This document shows positions 1-6,520 of a stretch of DNA of 6,815 nucleotides, in pieces. The position numbers were made by a program, and so were the translations under genes. Under the pieces are notes generated by a model. The model had not been told where the DNA came from and made no database searches. It was given only the letters and a program-made list of their open reading frames with translations. The stretch's first letter is position 1; the number at the start of each line of letters is the position of its first letter. Source of the DNA: Candidatus Adiutrix sp. (GTDB lineage: Bacteria; Desulfobacterota; Desulfarculia; Adiutricales; Adiutricaceae); NCBI GenBank assembly GCA_031285975.1, contig JAITVE010000196.1, positions 1 to 6,815 of the forward strand. The letters are read 5' to 3'.

Positions 1-965
1 GCTTGGACGAGAACGCCGAGGAACTGCGCGGGGTGGGCGGCAAGGGACTCGTCATCGCCTCGTCCTCCGCGCTGAAACCTTTGCTGGCCAAAGGCGTGAG
101 GCCGGATATTGTGCTGGCCCTGGAATCGTCCGACACCAGCGAATACCTCATGCTCAATGACGAGGAGCGGGCCGTGCTCGGCGAGGGCGCGGTGCTGGCC
201 CTGGCTTCCAGCAGCCACCCGGCCCACTTCGGGGCGCCGGGCTTCCACAAGGCCATCTTCCACCTCACCACCGGCGAGGCCCAAACTTTCGGCCAGGGGC
301 ATTTTTTGCCGCAGGGCGGGAATTCCGGCACGGCCGCCTTTGCCCTGGCCTATGTGCTGGGCCTGGGGCCGCTGGTCTTGGTGGCCCAGGATCAGGCTTA
401 CGGCCAGGGCCGCCTCCACGCTCAGGGCACCCCCGGCGAAGTTGACGCGACTGACCCGGAGGCCATCACCGTGGCCGGTGTGGGCGGCACGGTGGCCAGC
501 ACCAACACGGGGCTTCTGGCCTCCCTGGGCTGGTATGCGGCGGCGGCGCAAACCATTGCTGCGCAAGCCTCGCCTCCGGCCCTGTTCAACGCTTCGGCGG
601 GCGGGGCGCAAGTGCCGGGCTTTACCGAAATCCCCCTGGCCACCCTGGTGGCCACCCTGGCCCCGGTGGGCTCACGCCTCGACCTGGCCGCCGTGCTGCC
701 CAAACTGCCCCGCGGCTCCCGTGAGGAAATGCGCAAAGACGTGGAGCAGCTTGCCGGGGTGGTCAACACCCTCAGGCGTTTGGCGGTGATGGATTATAAA
801 AAAGCCTACGCCGAGATCAAATCCGTGGGCGACGTCAGCGCCTTTCTGGCCCAAATCCTGGCCGAAGCGCAAGTGGCCACTGGCCGCGAGGAACTCGTCG
901 CCGCCCTGAACAAGGCCGACAACCTGATGACCGTCATGCGGGTGAATTTATCCGAAAGGCATTAG
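1..965 (+). CDS. Motility accessory factor (Maf / DUF115, MptE-like) glycosyltransferase, 3' part
   Basis: This is the C-terminal 320 residues of a protein whose start lies left of the window; the reading frame is open from position 3 and stops with TAG at 963-965. Family knowledge: Maf proteins act in the cytoplasm, carry a sialyltransferase-like central domain, and transfer nonulosonic acids such as pseudaminic or legionaminic acid to flagellin before export. Seen here, numbering from position 3: a strand-loop segment with ASSSALKPLLAKGVRPDIVLAL (about 19-40), the nucleotide-site region GGNSGTAAFALAYVLG followed by LVLVAQDQAYGQGRLHAQGT (105-143), and the SAGGAQVPGFTEIPL motif (198-212) typical of this family, then a helical C-terminal tail. 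The usual GQDLAY reads AQDQAY here, while the downstream His139 is kept. Full-length relatives are roughly 600 residues or more, so the N-terminal half is missing because of the window edge, not a mutation. It heads or continues the glycosyltransferase operon. Family assignment is firm; the exact sugar donor is unknown. Confidence 0.88.
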   Translation, partial: LDENAEELRGVGGKGLVIASSSALKPLLAKGVRPDIVLALESSDTSEYLMLNDEERAVLGEGAVLALASSSHPAHFGAPGFHKAIFHLTTGEAQTFGQGHFLPQGGNSGTAAFALAYVLGLGPLVLVAQDQAYGQGRLHAQGTPGEVDATDPEAITVAGVGGTVASTNTGLLASLGWYAAAAQTIAAQASPPALFNASAGGAQVPGFTEIPLATLVATLAPVGSRLDLAAVLPKLPRGSREEMRKDVEQLAGVVNTLRRLAVMDYKKAYAEIKSVGDVSAFLAQILAEAQVATGREELVAALNKADNLMTVMRVNLSERH

Positions 966-997
966 CCGGGTCAAGCACGCACACCCTTACCCCAGCC

Positions 998-1001
998 GGA
1001 G
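998..1001 (+). promoter_or_regulatory. Ribosome binding site for the family 2 glycosyltransferase
   Basis: GGAG sits 8 nt upstream of the ATG at 1010 and supports that start. It lies in a 44-nt gap after the Maf stop codon that shows no hairpin-plus-T-tract terminator, so read-through from the Maf gene is expected. Confidence 0.6.
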
Positions 1002-1009
1002 TATAGTTC

Positions 1010-2206
1010 ATGGGTTCACTGGAAAAATCAGCCACGCTCGGTTTGGCCATGATAATGAAAAACGAGGCCCGCAACCTCGCTCAAAGCCTGGCCCCGGCAG
1101 CGGCCCAGGTGGACGAGATGGTGGTGGTGGACACCGGCTCCAGCGACGGCAGCCGGGAGATGGCCCAGTCCCTCGGGGCCAAAGTGCTCGATTTCCAGTG
1201 GATTGACGACTTTTCCGCAGCCCGCAATTTCGGCCTGGCCGCCGCCACCACCGACTTCATCCTCTGGCTGGACGGCGACAACAGCGTCACCCCCGAAGGC
1301 GTGGCCGAGTTCCGCAAACACTTGATTCCCGGCGGCGACCTCATCCTCTGGGCCACGGAAGTCGTCACCCCCCAGGGCGACCGCATCTGGCAGAAACGGG
1401 TCTTCCCCAACCGCCCCGAAGCGCGCTTCGAGGGTCGGGTGCACGAGCAGTTAGTCCACCCCCCGCACTGGACGGCGGTGGCCACAGAGGTTGAAATCCT
1501 CCACTGGGGCTATGCCGACAGCCTCTCGGCCCGGCGCAAGGGCGAGCGCAATTTGGAATTGCTGCTCAACTGCCGCGAGACCAAAAACGGCGAATTTTAC
1601 TGGCTCTACCAAACCGGCCGCACCCTGGCCAACCTGCGCCGTCACGCCGAGGCCGAAAGCTGGCTGGCGCGGGCGGCGGCGGCCAAAACGGAAAACAGGC
1701 CGCTGTGGGGCCACGCGCTCATTTTGCTCTCCCAATGCCAGTCCCGCCTGGGCCGCCACGCGGAGGCCGAGCAGACCGCCCGCCGCCTGGCGGAGGCCGA
1801 GCCCGGCTACGGCCCGGCCCATTATCACCTGGGGCGGCTGCTCTATGACGCGGGCCAGTGGCCCGAAGCCGGGGAAAAGCTGGAGACGGCCCTCATCCTC
1901 GGCACGGGCGACAACGTGTGGGGGGCTGACCCGGCCAGTTGCAATTTCCGCGCGGCCTTTCTATTGGGCCGCGTCTGGGCTGCCGGGGGGCGCGGCGGCC
2001 CGGCCCGCCAGGCCTACCGCATGGCCACCGGCTTTGACCCCAAAAACCCGGAACCGGCCTTTGCCCTGGCCGAAATGGCCCTGGCCGAAGGGCGTGAGGC
2101 CGAAGCGCGCGGCCACTTGGAAGACGTTTTGCGGCTGGCCCCCGAGCATCGCCGGGCGGCTGGGCTCTACGCGCAGTTGAAAGGAGGCCACGATGTCCGG
2201 CTCTGA
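1010..2206 (+). CDS. Family 2 glycosyltransferase (GT-A) with C-terminal TPR repeats
   Basis: A 398-residue cytoplasmic sugar transferase. Residues 9-105 form the GT-A nucleotide-sugar domain: the LGLAMIMKNEARNL start (10-23), VVVDTGSSDGS (38-48), the DDFSAARNFGL stretch (66-76) and LWLDGDN (85-91), whose DGD is the metal-binding DxD. A second conserved block, KRVFPNRPEARFEGRVHEQL (129-148), and HWGY (165-168) are typical of the subgroup often annotated as TPR-containing glycosyltransferases. From about 195 to 390 the chain is Ala/Leu-rich helical repeats matching about five TPR units (near 197, 234, 268, 312 and 347), including YGPAHYHLGRLLYDAGQWPEA and PEPAFALAEMALAEGREAEA; these likely bind the protein acceptor or partner enzymes. 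No signal peptide or membrane segment is seen. It follows the Maf gene by 44 nt and its last 14 nt overlap the next gene. The acceptor and sugar cannot be read from the sequence; a flagellin glycan role is inferred from the neighbours. Confidence 0.93.
   Translation: MGSLEKSATLGLAMIMKNEARNLAQSLAPAAAQVDEMVVVDTGSSDGSREMAQSLGAKVLDFQWIDDFSAARNFGLAAATTDFILWLDGDNSVTPEGVAEFRKHLIPGGDLILWATEVVTPQGDRIWQKRVFPNRPEARFEGRVHEQLVHPPHWTAVATEVEILHWGYADSLSARRKGERNLELLLNCRETKNGEFYWLYQTGRTLANLRRHAEAESWLARAAAAKTENRPLWGHALILLSQCQSRLGRHAEAEQTARRLAEAEPGYGPAHYHLGRLLYDAGQWPEAGEKLETALILGTGDNVWGADPASCNFRAAFLLGRVWAAGGRGGPARQAYRMATGFDPKNPEPAFALAEMALAEGREAEARGHLEDVLRLAPEHRRAAGLYAQLKGGHDVRL
2181..2187 (+). promoter_or_regulatory. 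Strong ribosome binding site for the family 4-like glycosyltransferase
   Basis: AAGGAGG, a near-perfect Shine-Dalgarno sequence, lies 5 nt before the ATG at 2193 and inside the end of the preceding gene. It fixes the start of the downstream gene despite the 14-nt overlap and suggests efficient re-initiation. Confidence 0.8.
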
Positions 2207-3341
2207 TGTTTCTCTCAAAATCGGTTTCTACACCGGCGGGCAAGCCTTCGAGGGCGACTCGCTGGAACGCGGCGGCGGGCTCGGCGGCAGCGAGACGGCC
2301 TTCATTCAGGTGACGCGGGCCCTGGCCCGGCGCGGCCACCGGGTGACGGCCTTCAATTCCTGCGAAAACCCGGGGGAATACGAGGGCGTGGCGTATCACT
2401 CCTTTTCCAACTCCCTGCCCATCCTGGCCAAGGAATCGTTTGACGTTTTTGTGGTCAGCCGCTACTCGGCCTTTTTCAACCTGCCTTTCACGGCCACCCT
2501 GAAAGTGCTGTGGAACCACGACACCCTGGACAACCCTAAAGAATTGCGGATGGTGCATGACGAGATCGACCTCTTCCTGGTGCTCTCCAATTTCCACAAA
2601 GACAATTTCCTGGTGCGCCTGCCGCAGCTCGATGACCGCATGGTGGTCACCCGCAACGGCCTGGATTTCGACCTCATGGATCAGTCGGCCGTCCCGAAGG
2701 TTGACCCCAACAAGCTCATCCACGCCTCCCGCCCGGAACGCGGGCTGAAAACGCTTTTGGCCGACATCTGGCCGCGCCTCCACCAGTGGAACCCGGAACT
2801 GAAGCTGCACGTCTGCGGCTATCAGTTGCAGTTGGACAACCTGCCGCCGCACCTGAAAGACCTCTATCGCCACGTGGACACTTTGCTGGAAAGCACCCCC
2901 GGCCTGGTGGTGCTGGGCGGCCTCAGCAAGCGCGATTATTACCGCCACCTCAGCGAATCGGCCATGATGCTCTACCCCTCGGTGTTCCCCGAGGTCAGCT
3001 GCCTGGCCGCCCTGGAAGCCCAGGCCCTGGGCGTGCCGATTCTGACATCGGACGCGTTTGCCCTCTCCGAATCCGTGGTGGCCCCGCAGATGCGCGTGGG
3101 CGGCAAACCCGGTTCCCCGGCCTATATCAACGACTATGTGGAGCGGGCCATCGGCTTTTTGTCCAACCGCGACGAGTTGGCCCGCATTGCCCGCGATTCG
3201 AAAACCGCCATTCGCGGCCGCTACGGCTGGGACAAAGTGGCCTCGGAATGGGATCGCCTCTTCCGCCTCGGCCTCCGCGCCAAGAACAGTCCCAGTTGCC
3301 TGGTGGAAATGGGGCCGGAGCACTATGACAAATACCATTGA
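2193..3341 (+). CDS. Family 4-like glycosyltransferase (GT-B fold)
   Basis: A 382-residue retaining-type GT-B transferase of the usual length for the family. The N-terminal Rossmann domain has the glycine-rich GGGLGGSETAF loop (27-37), followed by a helix and RRGHRVTAFN (46-55), the common donor/acceptor loop of family 4 enzymes. VLWNHDT (105-111) and LVLSNFHKDNFL (129-140) match the middle of the N-domain, and VVTRNGLD (151-158) leads into the C-domain. The C-domain carries SRPERGLKTLL (179-189), with the basic residues that hold the donor diphosphate, and PEVSCLAALEAQALGVPIL (266-284), which contains the EX7E signature (E267 and E275). No signal peptide or membrane segment is visible. The start is set by a strong Shine-Dalgarno sequence. 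The gene overlaps its upstream neighbour by 14 nt and its downstream neighbour by 17 nt, so translation is probably coupled. Likely role: adding an internal or capping sugar to the glycan built by this cluster. Sugar specificity is unknown. Confidence 0.93.
   Translation: MSGSDVSLKIGFYTGGQAFEGDSLERGGGLGGSETAFIQVTRALARRGHRVTAFNSCENPGEYEGVAYHSFSNSLPILAKESFDVFVVSRYSAFFNLPFTATLKVLWNHDTLDNPKELRMVHDEIDLFLVLSNFHKDNFLVRLPQLDDRMVVTRNGLDFDLMDQSAVPKVDPNKLIHASRPERGLKTLLADIWPRLHQWNPELKLHVCGYQLQLDNLPPHLKDLYRHVDTLLESTPGLVVLGGLSKRDYYRHLSESAMMLYPSVFPEVSCLAALEAQALGVPILTSDAFALSESVVAPQMRVGGKPGSPAYINDYVERAIGFLSNRDELARIARDSKTAIRGRYGWDKVASEWDRLFRLGLRAKNSPSCLVEMGPEHYDKYH
3317..3320 (+). promoter_or_regulatory. Ribosome binding site deciding the start of the CgeB-type gene
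   Basis: GGAG ends 4 nt before the ATG at 3325. The spacing is short, but together with the overlap of the upstream stop codon (3339-3341) it supports starting here rather than at the far upstream in-frame ATG at 3058 or the later in-frame ATG at 3379. Confidence 0.5.
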
Positions 3342-5061
3342 TTATCAACAGCTTTGGAACGCCTGCCCCTGGACGGAAATGTTTTTCGGCCGGGGTCTGC
3401 GCGTTTCCGTTGACGGCATAGTGTCCCTGAACGGCGCGATAGCCCGCCTGGAAACGGGCCCCAGCGGAGCCGTGGGCCTGAGCCACAGCGAGGCCGGGCG
3501 CAGCGCGCGCCTCACCAGTGCCGTCAACCCCGCCGCTGAGGATAAAAATCTGGTGGAACGCTGTGCCCCGCAAGCAAACGCGGGCGGCGTGCTCTGCCTG
3601 GGCCTGGGCCTGGGCTATCAGTTGGAAGAGTTGGCCCGGCGGCTGGGGCCGGACGAACCCCTCTGGGTTTTCGAATCCCGGCCCGAACTGGCGGCGGCGG
3701 CCCTGATAAGCCGCGACCTGAGCGCGATTGTAAACCGCCCCGGCTTCCGCCTCTTTGTCGGCCCCTGGTCAGACGGTGAGAAACCTTTTGCCCCGGAAGA
3801 CTTCCCGCCATCGCAAATTTTGTGGCGGCCCGCTGCGGCCCGCTATTTTGCCGAGGAATACCCCTGGTTTGACGCGCCTCTTTCAGCCGCCCGGCCCAAG
3901 CCCGCGCCCCGCCGCGTGCTGCTGTTCCAGAGCGGCTATTATCTCGACCGCGAACTTTCGAACGCCGCCCAAGCCCTGGGCCTGGAAACCGCCGTCTGGA
4001 ATTTTCAGCGCGGCGAAACCGCCGACGGCAACAATTTCCGTGAACTGCTGGAACTGATAAAAAATTTCCGCCCGGATATGGCCCTCACTGTCAACCACCT
4101 GGGCTTTGACGCGGAAGGTTTGCTGGACGATTTGCTGGCCCGGCTGGGGCTCGCGGTGGCCAGTTGGTTTGTGGACAGCCCGGCCTTTATCCTGGGCCCA
4201 AAACGCCCCGGCCAGAACATCAGCGTTTTCAGTTGGGACGGCGACTATCTGGAACTGTTGAAAAACAAAGGGTTCAGCACAGTCAAACATCTGCCCCTGG
4301 CCACCGACCCCGCCTTTTTTTCCGCTGACGGGCAGGCGAACCCGGCCCGCCCGCTGGCCTTCGTCGGCGACAGCCTCACTATGGCCACCGCCAAATACAT
4401 GCTCAAACTCGGGCTGCGGGCCGAGAACAAAAATTTTTCCGCCTTTCTAGATAAGGCCGACAAACTCGCCGAACGCTTCCTGGCCAACGATGACCTGCTG
4501 CCCGACCCGGCGGCCCTGGAAAAACTGGCCGCCTGGGCGGAGCTTGAGCTCACGCCGGAACACCTGAGCGACCTCGGGGCCCTGGTCACCTGGCGGGCCA
4601 GCCGCCAGCGGCGCACCCACATTTTAACGGAACTGAAAGACGCGGGCCTCACCGTGGCCGGCGACCGCCACTGGGCGGGCTTGCTGGGCCTGCCCCCGGC
4701 GCGGCTCCATCCGCCGGTGGAATATTACAGCGAGCTGAAAGCCTTCTACCAGAAGGCCCAGGTCAATCTCAACATCACCAGCGCCCAGATGAAGACCGGC
4801 CTCAACCAGCGGGTTTTCGACGTACCCGCCTCGGGGGCCTTTCTGCTCACCGATTACCGCAAACAGTTGTTCGAACTTTTCGAGCCGGAACGGGAAGTCA
4901 TTACCTACCAAGACCCCAAGGAAGCCCGCAGCCTGGCCCGCTGGTACGCCGCCCGCCCGGCGGCCCGCGAAAGCGTTATCAAAGCCGCTCACCGCCGCGT
5001 GACGGAGTGCCACCTCTACAAGCATCGCCTTCGGGACTTGTTGCAAACAATGGACTTGTGA
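3325..5061 (+). CDS. CgeB/DUF3880-type glycosyltransferase with Maf-like N-terminal module
   Basis: A 578-residue protein. An open frame continues upstream to 3058, but that part lies within the conserved end of the previous gene; ATG 3325 follows GGAG and gives a 17-nt overlap. Residues 85-147 hold a Rossmann-like unit, VLCLGLGLGYQLEELARRLG then LWVFESRPE, which resembles the N-terminal domain of Maf/DUF115 proteins (inference from pattern). Residues about 196-330 match DUF3880: VLLFQSGYYLDREL, FRPDMALTVNHLGFDAEGL and the hallmark SWFVDSPAFIL (280-290), then VFSWDGDYLELLKNKGF and HLPLATDP. Residues about 343-578 match the GT-B C-domain called Glyco_trans_1_2 (CgeB family): AFVGDS (345-350), LNITSAQMKTGLNQRVFDVP (482-501), ASGAFLLTDYRKQLFELF (502-519) and EREVITYQDPKEA (522-534). 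No membrane segment or signal peptide is seen. It probably adds a sugar to the same protein glycan. The transferase class is secure; donor and acceptor are unknown. Confidence 0.9.
   Translation: MTNTIDYQQLWNACPWTEMFFGRGLRVSVDGIVSLNGAIARLETGPSGAVGLSHSEAGRSARLTSAVNPAAEDKNLVERCAPQANAGGVLCLGLGLGYQLEELARRLGPDEPLWVFESRPELAAAALISRDLSAIVNRPGFRLFVGPWSDGEKPFAPEDFPPSQILWRPAAARYFAEEYPWFDAPLSAARPKPAPRRVLLFQSGYYLDRELSNAAQALGLETAVWNFQRGETADGNNFRELLELIKNFRPDMALTVNHLGFDAEGLLDDLLARLGLAVASWFVDSPAFILGPKRPGQNISVFSWDGDYLELLKNKGFSTVKHLPLATDPAFFSADGQANPARPLAFVGDSLTMATAKYMLKLGLRAENKNFSAFLDKADKLAERFLANDDLLPDPAALEKLAAWAELELTPEHLSDLGALVTWRASRQRRTHILTELKDAGLTVAGDRHWAGLLGLPPARLHPPVEYYSELKAFYQKAQVNLNITSAQMKTGLNQRVFDVPASGAFLLTDYRKQLFELFEPEREVITYQDPKEARSLARWYAARPAARESVIKAAHRRVTECHLYKHRLRDLLQTMDL
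3598..3615 (+). repeat. Three perfect tandem copies of a CTGGGC hexamer
   Basis: CTGGGC occurs three times head to tail and encodes the Leu-Gly-Leu-Gly-Leu-Gly of the Maf-like N-terminal motif (residues 92-97). Copy-number change would add or remove Leu-Gly pairs without shifting the frame. It may simply reflect a glycine-rich loop written with one preferred codon pair. Confidence 0.6.
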
Positions 5062-5071
5062 GCGATTCAAA

Positions 5072-6430
5072 ATGAGCGAACGCCTCCTCATAATCCAACT
5101 GGCCAAGCTGGGCGATTTCATCCAGAGCACGCCGCTGTTGGCCAACCTGCGCCGGGCGAACCCCGGCGCGGAAATCATCGTGGCCGCCGAGCAGCCCGCC
5201 GCGCTGGCGGCGGCCCGCCTGTCGCCGCTGGTGGATACGGCAGTACCAATCGCGGGCGATGAGGAGTCCCTGGCCCATCTCGGAAAAGTGCGGGACGTGT
5301 TTGTCCTCAACACCCACCGCCGCGCCGCCGCCCTGGCGGCCACCGTGCCCGCCGAAAATCAGTACGGCCCGCGCCTTGGCAAAGAAGGCTTAAAATTCAC
5401 CGGGGCCCAAAATTTCATCCTCGCCCTGATGCGGCAGCGGCGCGATTTTGGCCGCTTCAATCTGGTTGACCTCTGGACGTCGCTTGCGCCCGGCGCCAAG
5501 CCGCACCCCCTGATCTGGCCGGAAACCCAGCCCTCAGAACTGCTTCCGCAGGACGGTTCCCTTAAAGTCGGCCTGCAAATGGGTTCCCGCAACCACTTGC
5601 GCCGCTGGCCCGTGGAACATTTTGTTGGGCTGACCGCCGCGCTGAACGAGCTTTTGCCGGGCCGCGCCATAACTCCGGTACTCCTCGGCTCCCCGGGAGA
5701 ACGGGCCCTGGGCGCAAAATTTGAAAAAATGAGCCGCGACCTGAACGCGCCCGCGCCCTGCAACCTCATGGGCCGCACCGATTTGGCGGAACTCGGCCAA
5801 GTCGTGGCCGGGCTCGACCTCTTGATAACCGCCGACACCGGCGTGATGCACCTGGCCGCCGCTGTCAACACGCCCGTGCTGGCCCTCTTTTTCGGCCCGG
5901 CCTACGGCCCCGAAACGGGGCCCTACGGCGCAGGGCACCTTATTTATCAAGCCGCCGCGCCCTGCGCCCCCTGCCGCGAAGGCGGCGATTGCCGCCGCCG
6001 GGAATGCCTGGAAATGCCGCAGCCCAATCTCGCCGCCCGCCTGGCCGCCGGGTTGCTCACCCAGAACGCGCCCCGCCTGGACACTTCTATAGTCTGGCCC
6101 GCCGGGCACCGCGTCTGGCGCACAGCTATTGACGGCTTTGGCCAAGCCCTCCGGCCCTGGGGCTCTCCGCCCCTCACCGCCGACGAGGCCCTGATCCACA
6201 TCATCACCCACGCCGGGCGCGGCCTCATCCGGCCCGGCTACGCCACAGCCGTGCCCGACATTCAGGCGGCCATATCCGCCTATCAACCGCCCGCCTCCCC
6301 CCTGGCCGTGGACGGCTCATTTTTAACCGCCCTTGCGGGTCAAGCCTTCCCCGCGTCCGCTCCCGACAAGAAAAAATTCTTGGAGAGCGCCGGAATTTTG
6401 GCTGCGGCGGTTGGCCTTAAAATTGCTTAA
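5072..6430 (+). CDS. Family 9 glycosyltransferase (ADP-heptose heptosyltransferase type) with C-terminal extension
   Basis: A 452-residue GT-B transferase. Family 9 enzymes typically move heptose from ADP-heptose onto LPS core, and some act on proteins. The N-domain starts LLIIQLAKLGDFIQSTPLLANLR (5-27), with the LGD acid near the start that is the usual catalytic base (D15). The C-domain has VGLQMGSRNHLRRWPVEHF (166-184), GRTDLAELGQVVAGLDLLI (234-252), and the donor-site block ADTGVMHLAAAVNTPVLALF (254-273) leading to FGP and GPYGAGH (274-289). A cluster C298-x2-C301-x5-C307-x4-C312 follows and could bind a metal. Residues about 335-452 extend beyond the usual family length of about 340 and match nothing I recognise. 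The ATG lies 10 nt after the previous stop with only a weak upstream GTGAG, so translation may depend on ribosomes leaving the preceding gene. In this setting it may add a heptose-like sugar to a protein glycan, but an LPS role cannot be excluded. Confidence 0.92.
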   Translation: MSERLLIIQLAKLGDFIQSTPLLANLRRANPGAEIIVAAEQPAALAAARLSPLVDTAVPIAGDEESLAHLGKVRDVFVLNTHRRAAALAATVPAENQYGPRLGKEGLKFTGAQNFILALMRQRRDFGRFNLVDLWTSLAPGAKPHPLIWPETQPSELLPQDGSLKVGLQMGSRNHLRRWPVEHFVGLTAALNELLPGRAITPVLLGSPGERALGAKFEKMSRDLNAPAPCNLMGRTDLAELGQVVAGLDLLITADTGVMHLAAAVNTPVLALFFGPAYGPETGPYGAGHLIYQAAAPCAPCREGGDCRRRECLEMPQPNLAARLAAGLLTQNAPRLDTSIVWPAGHRVWRTAIDGFGQALRPWGSPPLTADEALIHIITHAGRGLIRPGYATAVPDIQAAISAYQPPASPLAVDGSFLTALAGQAFPASAPDKKKFLESAGILAAAVGLKIA

Positions 6431-6437
6431 CTCATGG

Positions 6438-6456
6438 TCGGGCAGAAAATGCCCGA
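6438..6456 (+). other. Perfect 7-bp hairpin with a 5-nt GAAAA loop
   Basis: TCGGGCA (6438-6444) pairs exactly with TGCCCGA (6450-6456) around GAAAA, starting 8 nt after the stop codon of the family 9 gene. There is no T tract behind it, so it is not a classical intrinsic terminator. It could stabilise the 3' end of the upstream message, be a processing site, or be a protein-binding palindrome. Confidence 0.5.
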
Positions 6457-6508
6457 TATGTGTAACAGGCCGGGTACGGCACGGCGGTCAAGTCCCGCAG
6501 AAAAACTT

Positions 6509-6513
6509 GGAGG
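6509..6513 (+). promoter_or_regulatory. Ribosome binding site for the small unknown gene
   Basis: GGAGG lies 7 nt before the ATG at 6521, an ideal spacing. It is the main evidence that the open frame beginning there is a real gene. Confidence 0.75.
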
Positions 6514-6520
6514 CGCGATT

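Larger units (their letters stand above)
6431..6520 (+). other. Leader region before the last gene, with alternative short hairpins
   Basis: This 90-nt gap is the longest non-coding stretch in the window. Besides the 6438-6456 hairpin it holds a short GCCG/CGGC stem (6469-6472 with 6477-6480) that competes with a CGGG/CCCG pairing (6471-6474 with 6494-6497), then an A-rich stretch and the ribosome binding site. I do not recognise a known riboswitch class, nor a convincing sigma-70, sigma-54 or sigma-28 promoter. Confidence 0.35.

Noticed and set aside
1002..1007. TATAGT resembling a -10 promoter element
   Set aside because: It lies only 2 nt before the start codon, and no -35 element is found at the right distance.
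116..2090. Repeated GCCCTGGCC-like words as uptake signals or dispersed repeats
   Set aside because: They fall in coding sequence as Ala-Leu-Ala written with favoured codons, with irregular spacing and no conserved flanks.
3058..3324. Possible 89-residue N-terminal extension of the CgeB-type gene from ATG 3058
   Set aside because: This stretch encodes the end of the GT4-like C-domain in another frame, and the extension translates to a Pro/Arg/Trp-rich shadow sequence. ATG 3325 has a nearby GGAG and gives a short operon-type overlap.
1893..3338. A 481-codon open frame on the - strand
   Set aside because: It lies opposite two transferase genes with clear family motifs, and its His/Gln/Val-rich translation shows no known domain. 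Long antisense frames are expected from GC-rich codon bias.
4315..4321. Run of seven T in the CgeB-type gene as a possible phase-variation tract
   Set aside because: Homopolymer switching is known in glycosylation genes of epsilonproteobacteria, but seven bases is short, the frame is intact, and the run simply encodes Phe-Phe-Ser.
4624..5343. A 239-codon open frame on the - strand, and a similar 250-codon one at 5534-6286
   Set aside because: Both mirror conserved coding sequence of the CgeB-type and family 9 enzymes, with no domain or ribosome binding site of their own.
6438..6456. Hairpin as an intrinsic terminator
   Set aside because: The stem is followed by TATGTGTAAC rather than a T-rich tract.
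6452..6459. CCCGATAT resembling the flagellar sigma-28 -10 element
   Set aside because: It matches 6 of 8 consensus positions, but no TAAA-like -35 element lies about 15 nt upstream, and half of it belongs to the hairpin stem.
6472..6485. GG-N10-GC spacing like a sigma-54 promoter
   Set aside because: Only the dinucleotides fit; the surrounding bases do not match the TGGCAC and TTGCA consensus, and such spacing is frequent by chance in GC-rich DNA.
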